Made by a program: the position numbers and the translations under genes
In this document: in pieces, positions 35,902 to 47,362 of the stretch
Position numbering within the stretch: the stretch's first letter is position 1
How the letters are laid out: every line of letters begins with the position of its first letter
Notes under the pieces: generated by a model
What the model saw: the letters and a program-made list of their open reading frames with translations, nothing else
What the model was told of the DNA's origin: nothing
Databases searched by the model: none
Assembly: GCA_003116875.1 (NCBI GenBank)
Contig: BCKT01000004.1
Coordinates: forward strand, 890,201 to 954,200
Direction: 5' to 3'
From: Takashimella koratensis
Lineage: Eukaryota; Basidiomycota; Tremellomycetes; Trichosporonales; Tetragoniomycetaceae
Length of the DNA: 64,000 bases

Positions 35902-36733
35902 CCTGTTCTGTTCTTTGACCCCGTGACCTCGCTTCGGGTCGGAGTCGCTTGAAGCCTTGTCAACTTTCGTTACGAACGGATTTAGTTCAAAGGTCTAGTA
36001 TTGTGTGAAAAGAAAAGTGTGTCCGTGTCCGTGTTCGTGTCCGTGTGGGTGCGCGAAAGTGATGATGTGATTGTGAGAATTTGTAAAACTCACCTCCTAC
36101 CCTGGGTATCGCGCCTTGGTACGACCTGATTTGTTTGTATTTCATGCAATGTAGCAGATGCTTCGAAACCTCCTTTCAGTCGTGGGTCGCTCACTGCTGC
36201 TGTTTTTTTTTTTTTCAGGTCACAAGGGGGATGGATATGTGCATATGGTCTACTTTGTATATATGTACAAATGAGAAGACGAGAGGAGGGATATCGGTCA
36301 CAAACGAGGGTGATACAATACAGTGTGAACTCCTGTGAACCGGACCGGGATCTAACCAAAGAAAAAAACTGCTGAAATACCACAGTGCGCGACGGTCTAG
36401 AGTATAGAAGATATACACAGAATCTATCTAACGACAAAAAGTGATTGAACCAAGGAAGGAGAGAGTGAAAGAGTGGTGTTGAACCTCGGGAATTGTTTTA
36501 ATACAGATCCTGAGAAAAAACTTTGAAGAAAGAGGACACGATGGTTGAGCTTGAGCAGTTCCAAAAGGCCGAAAAAGAGGACAAAGCAGATTTCCCATGT
36601 CGACGAAGCGTGAGTCGAGTCGAGAGAGGATCGGAATCGACTTGAAACCCGCGAGCGCGTCAATCGGTTAGTCAACAATGTCGTTGACCCACCCAAGTCG
36701 ACGAGGTTCTTGGAGAGCCACTCCGACCAGAGA
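35902..36733. other. Intergenic region between convergent genes
   Basis: Shared 3' flank of the b5-ACAD (+) and OCT1 (-) genes. It contains hexamer-like GTGTCC repeats (about 36019-36050) and a T13 run followed by CAG near 36203-36218. No coding signal was recognised. Confidence 0.4.
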
Positions 36734-39689
36734 TCACTTGATCGTCCAGCTACCGACCAGTTCCATAGCTCTTTCGTCGCCTTTACTTATCACTTCACCT
36801 TCTTCCCCACCTACGACCTCACCTACCATCTCCCATGGGTCTCTTCCACCTCCCCATGCCAGTACCCTATGCTTGAGCACCTCTCCACCTCTTCGACTCA
36901 ACGGTCCTGCCTCTCCCGCCTCTCCCGCATCTACCCTACCCTTGCCCTTGCTCTTGTCCGAGAAGAGGGTGCGGAAGACTTGACCCGCGATCGCTCGGTC
37001 AAAGAGATACGAGTAATAAGTTGCTCCGTATCCGTACAAATGACCAAACTGAGTCTGCCATGCTGTCCCTGCGACGGGGGCGATCACACCGTATTGACGT
37101 TGAAGGTCGTTGTAAATCTGAGTAGAGTCAAAGGTTTCCACGCTGAGTTGGGGCAGGTACGATAAAGTCGAGGACGAGGTGGGTGGATTAACGATGGTGG
37201 ACGATCCGGGGCGGGAGAACCAGGAAGTGCGTGAGGAAGAAGACGGGTCGGATCGGAGAGAATGGTATCTCTGATCCAAGAGGGCCATGAGAATCTGCCC
37301 ATGTGTTTCCAAAGCAGCCAAGGACTGTTGAACTCCAACATGTGCCTCAAGTACTCCCATAGGTAACGGTTCGTCGGTCGCGTAATGCGTCGCGAAGAGG
37401 TTTAAAACTTCAGGAGAGGACACGAAATGTTCCATGAGGATCGAAGGGAGTTCGACAAAGTCGGTGGCGCAGCGAGTTCCGGAAACGTTGTGGAATTCGG
37501 TACGCCCGATCATCGCTAGGTTGGGTAAGCAAGTGAAAGGGTGCGATACAAGGAAGGGAAAAAGTCGACCGTGAACACAGTCTCAACTCACAGTGCATCG
37601 CATGTCCCATTTCATGGAACAGCGTCTCGACATCGTTCCAACCGAGCAACGCCGGTTTCCCATTCTCCACCGTCCCAAAATCGGTAGTCAACACGACGAT
37701 CGGTAACTGATACCTCCCTTCTTTCCCTTTCACCTCGACCCCATCCGTCTCCAACCCTTGTCCCATACCCGTGTCCCACCCTTCTCCCAACCCATCACCT
37801 GCGACATCGTCGTCGTCTACACGTCGCGAACACCGGACCGTATAATGCGCCGCTGATGAGGCCTTTCCACGTCGAGAGAAGAGGTCGCAGTAGATGATCC
37901 CCACAGGTCCCTCAGTTTCGTCCACTACGTCAAGAGCACGGACGGACGGGTGCCAGACTTCACCCGGTCGAGTAGCGCGAGGGCGGAACGAGATACCGTA
38001 CAGCCGGGAGAAGAGACGAGAGAGACCACGCATCACGCTCCCCGTGGAAAAGTACGGAGCGATAGGTGGGATCGAGGGAGTAATGGACGTAGCTGAGGCG
38101 GAAGCGTGGGAAGGAGACGTCGCGAGCCAGTGTCGTTCGGTGAAAAAGTCTCGGTCCCACGCGTTGAGAGGAGGGAGAGTGGCCAAGGATTGACCCGGGG
38201 CAAACACGTTGCCGGTGAGGGTCATGGCTTTGAGCCGCTGGAGAGTGGCCACATCGGCCGCTGCGGAAGGCTTGTGGTGTTCTGCAAGGGAGAGTAAGAA
38301 CCCTTCAACGTTGGCGGGCGTTTTAGCCATCTTGTCCGCAAGGACTACCTCTGCCCACGTCTCTTTCCCTAACACCGCAGCCAGCTCGGCGCGCTCCCTT
38401 AACATCGTCTCGAGCACCTCGATCCGCTCAGGGTCAGGTCTCTGCGATCCCACATATACCAACCGCCTTGCCTCGCCTTCGCGTGCGTAGCGGCCAATCA
38501 TCTGCGCCTCCCACGAACCGGGGACAACGAGAGCTTTACCCCGTCTGCGGGGGAGGGACTCGATGAACTGCGACCCGAGACCAGCGAGGAGTCGGTCCGG
38601 GTCCGAGATCTCGATAGGCGGGTAGCTCGAGGGGCCTGAAGATGCAGAGGAGAGGAACTGCCGCCCGAGAGAGAGCAAAGAGTCGGAAAGTTCGACGAAA
38701 CGAGCTCGGACGGAAGGGGGCAGGTCGATTCCGGATTTCTCAAAGTCGCGGAGAAAGACAAGAGCAACTTGCCGCTCGGCTTCAGAGAACGGGACCGCGT
38801 GTGGGTGAGCCAATGTCGCCGTGAGCGCCTGAGAGAGTCAGCTCGTGGTCTTATCGTGTGACAGTTTTTATCTGAGCGAAGATGTCAAGCTTTCAAAGAT
38901 GAAGGTGGGATATAGAGCCTTGCTCACCTCGAACAATCCACGATCCGTGTTGAGACCATTCATGAAGCTGCACAACCGCTCATACGCCCTGTCGGCACCT
39001 TCCACCCACGCCTCTTCTGGGTGTACGTTTCTCACGAGTTCGCACATATCGATTACCCCACAAAGCAAGTCACTCAGCCTGTCTAGGTTCTTGACAACCA
39101 GGCGAAGCTCCCTGCCTCCGTCCTGCGTAACTGTGGGCGCGCGGGAGATACGGTCCACGATCGATGCGGCGTGTACGAGTGTCCGGTCGGTAAGGTGGGC
39201 GAGGTGAGACGGGTGCGTGAGCGGCTCGAGCTCGAATAAGCCTGTAGAGAGTGACAAGGCTGAGTGGGTGGGGGAAGAGGAGAGAGAGATGGATGGGGAA
39301 GAGGAGGAGTCAAAGTAGGCCCGGAGGTCGTGTTCGTCGTTTGTAGAGCGAGAGGAGACGGGTGGGACCGGGAATCGAGAGTGGGGAGGGGAGGAAGGGT
39401 CGAGGTCATCGTCGTTGTGCCGAAGAGCAGCGGCGGCAGCGTTGGATGTAGGAGGAGTAGGAGACGCCGCATCGTGTGAGACATGAGATGCAAACGTGCG
39501 GAGAAGGGGGAGTGGTGTGTTGGCTCGAGCGAGGCGGGAAGGTCGGAATGATCGGAGCCGTGATGGGAGATGGGAGAGGGAGGTGGAGGAGTAGGAGTAT
39601 GTTGGGGGTAGGATGGATGTCGATGGTAATGGCGATGGGCGCCGGCGTAGGCCGCTCGGATGGAGCGAACGTGAGAGACGAGAGGCCAT
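36734..39689 (-). CDS. OCT1: Mitochondrial intermediate peptidase (M3 metalloprotease), 926 aa
   Basis: Three exons (39689-38928, 38828-37592, 37515-36734) join in phase to 927 codons. The N-terminus is Arg/Ser-rich and has a cleavage-like [13 protein letters not shown] disordered stretch of about 100 residues follows. Conserved parts include [27 protein letters not shown], the [10 protein letters not shown] and [14 protein letters not shown] regions, the zinc site [12 protein letters not shown] (HExxH), and [20 protein letters not shown] (second-shell Glu/zinc ligand region). The end carries [20 protein letters not shown]. Oct1 removes an octapeptide (or single residues) from imported matrix proteins after MPP cleavage. 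At 926 residues it is longer than typical fungal Oct1 (near 780-800), because of low-complexity insertions (Pro/Ser-rich N-terminus; [12 protein letters not shown] and [12 protein letters not shown] loops). Confidence 0.93.
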
Positions 39690-40727
39690 GGTGTCGACGG
39701 GGACGAGGGTGGGAGGTAAGCGATCAAGGGAGGGTATAAGGGAATGCCAGATGCCGTGCTCGTTCTGCTCGATACGTCAAGAGGTTGACCGAATTCGAGT
39801 AAGAGCGACAGTGATGGCGATGGCGACGGTGCAGCGACGGAGGTGATGATAGCGAGCCCAGTGAACAAAGCGAGGCGGAGAGGAGATGGAGATGGTAGAG
39901 GGGGAGCCAAGCGGAGTGGGAAGGCAGCGAGTGACTGATGAGATCAATCCACGGAATATCAAATTGCAAATCGAGCCAACCGCCGTAGGTAGAGAGTGAA
40001 ATGATGTGCCCTCGAGCCGATATGATCAGAGCTTGGAGACAACGCCCGTGTGAGAGGACCGTGCGTCAGAAGGTCGGCCAAGGAGTCGGGAATGAAGGGC
40101 GAAGTCGAAAAGGCAAAGAATGAGCTAGGGGGGTGGTGGTGGGTAGGTAGAAGGAGGGGGGGGGGGGGGGGGAGATGGGCAATGGTACAAGATCAAAACT
40201 CGATTCCTGTAAATCTCAATTTTTCCGTATCTACAATTGCTCATCCGCCCGGCAAAGCTCCCTCCCCCTCGGTCCGTCGGTACGTCCCCCGTCAACCTTG
40301 ACTATCTCTTGTTGGGAACGGCTCTACGTATGAAGATGGGTGGGTAGGTAGCACAGACCGCGTCTCTTCGGAACTGGTTTCCACCGACAAGAGGTCTCAC
40401 TCAGACTAGGTGATAGATGCCTTTGAGACTGTCCCTACCCGCCCGCCCTTTCTCAGCTCGGCTCGGAACAAGCTCGCACGACCGAGCCAGGGGTTGAGAG
40501 GGAAGTCAGCGGCGACGTAGCCGAATCCCTCTTTCCCTCTTTCCTGGAGGCTTGAGTTTACCCGACCGTCACCTAGGCGACCATAGCCCGTGCAGACTAT
40601 CCCGACTGCATGACAGGAAAGCATGGAACCATGACCCTAGTCCAAGCTCACTTCATCTCGCATGCATCATACCCGATACGCCGTCCTCCGGACCACAACC
40701 CCGTTTGGCCCCATCTCCCGTGCCCAA
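39690..40727. other. Intergenic region
   Basis: 1 kb between the OCT1 start and the alpha/beta hydrolase stop, both on the minus strand. It contains a 17-base G run (40156-40172). Short ORFs on the minus strand just upstream of OCT1 look like leader sequence. No gene was recognised. Confidence 0.4.
40156..40172 (+). repeat. G homopolymer (17)
   Basis: Seventeen consecutive G in the intergenic region upstream of OCT1. Confidence 0.85.
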
Positions 40728-41956
40728 CTACCGCTCGGACCTCTTCCCTTGCCCCTGTCCATCTCCGAGCTCTCCACTGACCCACTCGGTGATGGCCCGC
40801 CGCAACGCCCACCCATCTTCGTCCCGGACATAGAAATGCGCCGCGCCATCCACTTCGACTGCCCTGACCGCCTTTGTTGATCCGACGCCCGCGTCTGCAG
40901 CTGGGATATCAGTCTCAGCAGCGCTTGCGATTCCGGAGTTTGAGCCAAGCAGGTCCGCTACGAGCGAGCGGTACGATGAAGCGCCGGTAAAGTCATCAGC
41001 GGTCCCGTAGACGATCCACAATCTTGAAGTGGCACCAGCAAAGACGGCAGGCGAATCTTTGGTAGCAGGGGCAAGGAGCGATCGGAGAGCGGATACGTAG
41101 CCGCCTGAGAAGAGGGTGAACGCGCGGAAGAGGGTAAGAGGTGGGGATATGAGTAGGGTGGAAGAGATTGTATAGCCCGCAGGAGGGGGCGGGGCAAGGG
41201 TCGCGAGGAGGGATCCGTATGAATAGCCCTAGTACAGATGTTAGTTGCGTCGTTCAAACTACCCCCCAATCCTGCGAGTCAGAGCGTAGGTGGAAAGTCC
41301 AGGAGATAGTGGAAGAAGGAAGGTGTCACGTACCAGGCGATACAACCGTCTCCCGCTGTTCATACTCTCCCCTTGTTCGGGCCATAACAAATCCACGACC
41401 CCCCTCTCGACAGCCGCAAAATCCGCAGGGTCCGAGCCTACTCCAAACCAACTGCTCGAACCGCCCGAAGCGCCTATACCACGGACGTTATACGTCACGC
41501 ACGCGGTACTGGAACCTGCGTCGAGTGTAGCAGGGACGACGAAGTGGGATATGACGCTGTACTGAATGAGCGATGAGTCCCAACTTTGATTGACTTTGAC
41601 AAAGAGGGGACGAGGGAAGGGAGAGAGGAGAGGAAAGGAACGTACGGGAAGAGCATGTTCCCGCCTAACTTTGACCATGGGTGCGCAGCAATGACGATTT
41701 GGTCTATGTTCTTTCCGACAAGAGTAAGAGATGCGCGCAATTCGGCGCCGAGTTGGGAGACGGGTACTGGTTTCGACCGGGACGAGGTACCCAGCCCAAG
41801 CGAGGCCGCGGAGGTGGTAGAGGCTGAGGCTGAGGTGGAGGAGGAGGGGGCGGAGGGAGCGGAGGGAGCGGAGGGAGGGAGGTATACTCGAGTTTCGAGG
41901 AGGATCGAAGGGGTAGATGAAGGGATGAGGAGGTGCAAGTGAGGTCGAAGCGACAT
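40728..41956 (-). CDS. Alpha/beta hydrolase fold protein, about 350 aa
   Basis: Exon 1 starts at 41956 (MSLRPHLHLLIPSSTPSILL) and ends near 41648. It carries IVIAAHPWSKLGGNM, the oxyanion-side HPxxxxGG loop. Joining at the AG before TTGGGACTC keeps the frame (LFP-WDSSLIQYSVISHF). Exon 2 has YNVRGIGASGGSSSWFG, a typical NxRGxGxSxG loop. Exon 3 has the nucleophile elbow GYSYGS, the acid region LWIVYGTADDFTG and the catalytic His in VDGAAHFYVRDEDGW. The serine/aspartate/histidine triad is therefore complete. A Ser/Ala/Pro-rich low-complexity segment sits after residue 30. It shares a short divergent promoter with RFT1. Substrate unknown; the YNxRGxGxS loop fits serine hydrolases of the dipeptidyl-peptidase/esterase type. 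Confidence 0.75.
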
Positions 41957-42143
41957 GGCTGGTTTGATGAGGGATGAGGGATGTCAAAGATGGTTGGACG
42001 AGGGCAGAGATGTTGCTCAGATTGCCGCCGGCGACTGGGTGTTATATTGCCGACACGTGAAGGGATCACTGGCGACAACTTGACTTGACTCTTGACTCTT
42101 GACTCTTCCCTCTTCCCCTCTCAACCACTCCACGGCTACCACC
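41957..42143. promoter_or_regulatory. Divergent promoter between alpha/beta hydrolase and RFT1
   Basis: Only 187 bp separate the two start codons on opposite strands, so both leaders and core promoters must lie here. It contains direct GACTCTT repeats (about 42083-42108) just before the RFT1 ATG and no clear TATA box. Confidence 0.55.
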
Positions 42144-44275
42144 ATGTCCCCCTCCCTCTCCTCCTCATTCTCCACCGGCCGCGCCCTCTTTCTACTCCAA
42201 CTCTCAACCCGTCTCCTCACTTTCATTCTCAACCAAGCCCTCGTACGTCTCGCGCCTCCCGAAGCACTAGGAACGGCTGCTATCCAGTTCGATTTGGTAG
42301 CTGCTACCATCTTGTTTCTGTCCCGAGAAGGTGTGAGGAACGCCCTCTTGCGCGAGCCTGAGACCGGGCGGAGCCAGGACAAGGACAAGGCAAAAGGCGA
42401 GAAGACCGGAACCAGTGGTGAAGGTGATAAAACAAACCTACCAAACGCAGAAGAGAGCGAGAAACAAAACTCCTCGACAAGGAGTGGATTCACAAACCAA
42501 GCCGAGTTCGACCCCACCAACGCCGCGTCCATTCGACTCGCCCAACTCCCATTCCACCTGAGTCTGCTGGTCACTCCTCTCATTCTCCTTCTCTACCTTC
42601 TCACATCTTCCTCTTCCACCGTCTCCCAACCATCGTTCCACCTCTCGCTAGGTCTCTACGTCGCTTCTGCGCTGGCCGAACTCGCGATCGAGCCGTGGTA
42701 CGTTCGTTCTCTCCGCGGTCGACTGGGCGTGCGCATTCAGGCTGAAGGCGGGGCGGCGAGCGTTAAAGCCATAGCGACGGTCGGGTGGTTGGTCCTTGAT
42801 CCGGTCAGGTATATACCAGGGTCCAAGGGAGGAGGAGGAGGAGGAGGAGGAGGAGGAGCGCTGTTGGCGTTTGCAGTGGGACAGACAGCAGGGGCGGCGT
42901 GGTTGGTAGGTAGGTATGTGGTCGCTTACGGATTTAAGGGATTAGTCTGGACCCGAACACCTAAAGGGTGAGTCAAGAATGTGGATATCTACCATACTCT
43001 AGCGGAGTCATAGGGGCGAGGGGCGAGGGCGACGCCAGTCACCAGGGCAGTAGAGAGCGTGGGATCTGACCGACCAGCGCTCATGAGCTGACGGGAAACA
43101 TCACAGGGAGAAACGATACGACCCCCGCGCGTTCAAACTCGCCATGGCGAATGCTAGACAAGCGGTGGTGAAGCATGTCCTCACTGAGGCGGATAGAATA
43201 GCGGTCGGCCAGATTAGCCCGTTAGGTGACCAGGGAGGGTACGCGGTGGCTATCAATTACGGTGAGTCTTGAGACGGACACCGCTTGAGGCGGAGGACGC
43301 GGCAGGAGTGGAGGGTTTGGATAGACTTGACTCTGAGTATGCTAACTTGACAAACCTCATCGACTATGGTCCACGAATCTTTTTCGATCCCTCGACTTCA
43401 CGGACGTCATCTGCTCGCTACTTGGATCTTACACTCCCCGCTCAGGCTCGCTCATCGCGCGTATCATCTTCCAACCACTCGAAGAGACCCTCCTCTTGCA
43501 CTTTTCCGCCTCCCCACCGTCCACCAACCCTTCTTCCATTCCATTCCTAACCTACATCCTACACATCTCCTCCCACCTCCTCCTCTTCCTCCCTTGTTTC
43601 CTGCCCCCTCTTCTGCCACCGCTCCTCCCTCTCCTTTTGCCCCGGCGATACGCCTTCACCTCTGCGGCGTCGACGCTCAAGACTTACCTTAGCTGGTATA
43701 TCCCGCTCATGAGCGTCAATGGGATTCTCGAGGCCTTTCACGCGGCCACTGCGACTCCAGAGCAAGTTGCGAGACAAGCGAGATGGATGATCGCGAGCTC
43801 AGGGGCATTCGCAATAGGTTTGTTCGGGCTGACGAGGTGGAGCAACGGGAAGGGGAAGGAAGAGGTAGGGAATACTGGGTTCAACTTGTCCGCCTGGGTT
43901 GCTCCACCGACGACAGAGCAGGCGTTGGTCTATGCCTCGTGCATAGCCATGGTCGTCCGCATCGTATACGCGTTCCTCCATGCACGCCGAGTCGCGGCAA
44001 GCGCAGCTCAGCCCTCGACCACCCCTCCTTCGGCAAAAGGTATCACCATCTCCCGGGTGGTCCCCAAACTCGCAACAATCGCGATCTCACTCGTATCCGG
44101 CGTCATTCTGCGGGTAGCCTTCGCCCGCCTTGCCGCGCAGCCAACGTTAAGTGCCAATATGACCCACCTTGCGCTGGGCGGGGTCCTGGGAGTCTCGACA
44201 TTGTTAGTCACTGCCTTTGTCGAGAGGCGAGACTATTACAACCTTCAATCGATGCTGCGCTCGAAGACTGAGTAG
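42144..44275 (+). CDS. RFT1: Rft1-family ER membrane protein, 602 aa
   Basis: Exons 42144-42967, 43107-43261 and 43446-44275 join in phase to 603 codons. The start at 42144 (caccATG) is preferred; an in-frame ATG at 42099 would add 15 residues with no membrane or targeting character. The N-terminal block LLQLSTRLLTFILNQALVRL followed by AIQFDLVAATILFLSREGVR is the signature of RFT1. Many membrane segments follow, with SLIARIIFQPLEETLLLHFS and SWYIPLMSVNGILEAFHA, again characteristic. Rft1 is an ER membrane protein needed for N-glycosylation, linked to flipping of Man5GlcNAc2-PP-dolichol (its direct role is debated). Hydrophilic loop residues about 75-130 are charged. A GGA triplet run encodes ten Gly in the loop after PGSK. 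Confidence 0.92.
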
Positions 44276-46372
44276 AGTAGATCGGATCGTATGCTGGGCC
44301 AGGTATCTAAAACCCATTCGAATAGGTCAACGTACTTCCCATACTCGTGTTTCATGTCTTGGGTTTCCACTGTTCTTCTCTATGCAAAGACCGCATAGAC
44401 CGCGAAGACCACGAGGTCTTTCTTCGCCAAGAGCTGACGGCATCCGAACGTGCCTTTGAGCTGTGCAGTGTTCTCTTGTCATGGTTGACCAGCAACAGCC
44501 AGTCGTCTGTCGTCAGTCGTCGGTCGTCAATTGTCAGTAACCAGGCCCGAGCCCCACCTCGTAACTTGTTACTTGTAACTCGCCGAACCCGATGGATACC
44601 TAAATAATCACAGGCACAAATGAAAAACTATGCAGAGAGAGGCACAGAGAACCCCGTGGATACCTCGTGTAGCCCGTGGTATGCCCGGTGACCTCCGATG
44701 AATGCTGAGGGTACGAGGAGAGCTGCGTGGGATGTAATTTGGAACTGTACGTTGGCCGACGGAAGTGAGAGCGGGGTGTAGGTTCGTCGTAGTGAAGTTG
44801 TAGAAAGAAATGTGGAAGACGAAGTGGCCTGGCTGGTGAGAATGTACTGTAGAATCGACTATGGTTGGGTCGTTGCCGGTCGTGTGCGACGGTAGCGAGC
44901 GCGGTACGCTAATGGACATCGTTGAGGATCCGTTTTGGTACCGAAGCTAAGGGGACGCTACGGGTTTCGACTGATGCTAGGGTGAGACAGAGTATGCATA
45001 GGCCACTAGACCAGGTCGATGGGATTCCCCGCATCGCCTGATACAGTTTGGAAGATGGCTGCAAAGCTAGGAAATACAGGTCACTAGCGTGGGGGGCTGG
45101 ATGATCTCATACATACGTCCATGGGTCAAAGCGGGATTGGGTTGCCTCTCATCGACATGGATATCGGTATGGATGTTGTTGCATGCATGCAGAGTTGAAC
45201 AGGTTCCGAGATATGTAACGAGGACCAAGGACACGTACACGTCGTATGTAAGTTGTGCATATGTATTCCCCCGGCCAGGTCCAAGTGGAGAGGTAGAGTC
45301 TACGGGCCGTAGTGTTGGAGCGATTGGCCAAGCGATCGAGAGAGTGCTGGAGTGGTGGGTGGGGTGGGGTGGGTCGAGGCGCAGTAGGGAAGGGAGAGAG
45401 GGACTGAACGGCGGATCGAATATTCTCATGGTGCGGAACATGCAGGAGAGGGGAGGCAAGTGCGGAAGAGGCGGGGGAGCGCCGCCAGGGAGAGGATGAG
45501 AAAAGAGGGGTGCAGATGTGCGGCCGGAGGAGGCTTGCATTAAGGGTTGCAGGCTGGCAAAGGGTCGGGGAAAATATCACTGCCGTCATGCGTCCCTTCG
45601 CTGCGGTCTCGGGTGAATCCTATCCAATCTCACCGTGCTTCAAGTCGAGGAAGAGGTTCCTGGTCGAGATCAGAGGAGACAGTGATCACCATGTCGTCAG
45701 GAGAGCCAAGTCGAGACGAGACGAGAGAACAAAGAATAGAATATTATGCACGGAGAAGAGAGAACGAGAAGAGTGGGAAAGAAAGATGAAGAAGAAGAAA
45801 AAAAGACACGTCGAAAGACGAAACACTCGACGACGCCACCACGCGCCTCGCGCTCGGACCGCCCGAACATGATCACCCTCGATCTGACTGACATCTTTGC
45901 ATCTTTGTCTACTGTGCATCTGTGCATGATCGGCCTTGCCTTGGGCTTGGGCATCCGCTTGGGCGGCTCCCACGGTTTGTCGCGGTGGAGACGAGATGAG
46001 ATGAGATGAAATGAAATAATTCGCGAGGGAGATGTAATAACGAGGGTTCTTATCGGCGTGTTCCTGAGCATAGGGCTTACCCTCGTTCCCTCGTCCGCTC
46101 GTCCCCTCGCTCCAGGCCGTAGTGCACCCGCGCCTCTGCCTCCGCTCGTAGCGTCCGCCTAGCGCAGTGCCCAGTCTTTTTTTCTCTCTCTCCTCTCACC
46201 CTGGAGGTCTCGGGCCTGGGGGAGGAACCGAGGGGAACAGGCTAGGCTCGACGTCGTGGGTGTCATCTCTGAATGGGTCAATTTCAATCCCACTGATATC
46301 TTTCCACTGTCTCTGTATACTCTAATTTTATTTTTACAGTTCTGATCATCCTTGCCCTCCTCGTCTCCTCTC

Positions 46373-46410
46373 GTCGTCAGTCGTCAGTCGTCAGTCGTCA
46401 GTCGTCGTCC
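46373..46410 (+). repeat. CAGTCGT heptanucleotide tandem repeat
   Basis: About four to five tandem units of GTCGTCA/CAGTCGT. A related degenerate stretch occurs at about 44501-44537 in the same intergenic interval. Confidence 0.75.
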
Positions 46411-46517
46411 GTCCTCGTCAAGGTCAGTAGCTAGTAGTCACCACCGGTCACCACCTAGTCACTGCTCATAGCGACTGCGCGCGTCAGTGATCGTACCCAC
46501 CACCACTTGTGCACAAC

Positions 46518-46542
46518 CACCACCACCACCACCACCACCACC
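46518..46542 (+). repeat. CAC triplet microsatellite
   Basis: About eight uninterrupted CAC (ACC) triplets in non-coding sequence upstream of the GPN2-fusion gene. Confidence 0.85.
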
Positions 46543-47362
46543 GTCGTCGTTATCCATCACACGCGTGCTCTCGTTATATCCATCCCCGCAATCGTCGGCA
46601 AGTACGTGCCTCCCTCTGTCTCCCTCGCTTGCCCTTGTTTCCCCTCAACCTTGTTTTGCCAGCTGACATTGAGACATAGATTCGGGAACGATATCAGCTA
46701 GCTCCTGGAGATACATTACTCCTTGTCTCACCTACCCCTGCCGACCCATCTTCCCGCACTGGGCACCTCTCCTCCCCCTGTTTGCTCTCATCACCAGCTA
46801 CCACGTAGCTCAGGCCGTCATCACTTGCCGCCATCACTTCCCCTAGCCGACCCATCACCGTTCAACACTAGACCACCTCGATCCCAGCCCGTCGTCGTCG
46901 GCAATCTAACAGGAGAGGAAAGGACGTCCGTCCGGGCAAGGGCAAGGGCCAAAGGTACAGGCGCAGGCAAAGGCGCAGCAAGCAGTCTCCGTGGCCGTAC
47001 ACCACGCGGACCGCAGCGGCCTCAGCGACGGCGGGAATCAGAAAGGTAGAGAGATAGAGGTCCGAGCTTGACCATTGACTTGGAATTGGATCTCAGCCCA
47101 GTCTCCGCCCAGTGAGTCTACGCATGGTCCTTCTCGTTGCATCATCACATCATCGCTCAACCCCTCTGCTCCTCCCTACTCCTCCCGCCGTGCCGCCCTG
47201 CTCTGCTTCTGCTGCCCCTTTCTGACACCCCGTGAACAGACCAATTGCTCTGGCTTAGACCCCATCGCACTGGCCTAGACCCATCGCCTCATCGCACCGT
47301 TCCCAACAACCTTTCCCACTTTACTCCTTCACTCCTCCCCCTTACCTCTTCACCCACACACC

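Larger units (their letters stand above)
44276..47362. other. 3.1 kb gene-poor interval with tandem heptamers
   Basis: It lies between RFT1 and the GPN2-fusion gene (both +). It contains two separate stretches of CAGTCGT-type repeats (about 44501-44537 and 46373-46410), a CAC triplet run (46518-46542) and CT-rich sequence before 47363. Short ORFs such as 45746-46009 (+) and 46723-47049 (+) have no recognisable motifs. Part of it is probably the long promoter and leader of the downstream gene. Confidence 0.45.

Noticed and set aside
39083..39910. 275-codon minus-strand ORF overlapping OCT1 exon 1
   Set aside because: Frame shadow of OCT1; the OCT1 frame has the targeting sequence and conserved motifs.
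46723..47049. 108-codon plus-strand ORF before the GPN2 fusion
   Set aside because: Low-complexity Pro/Arg sequence without a domain; more likely leader or promoter DNA.
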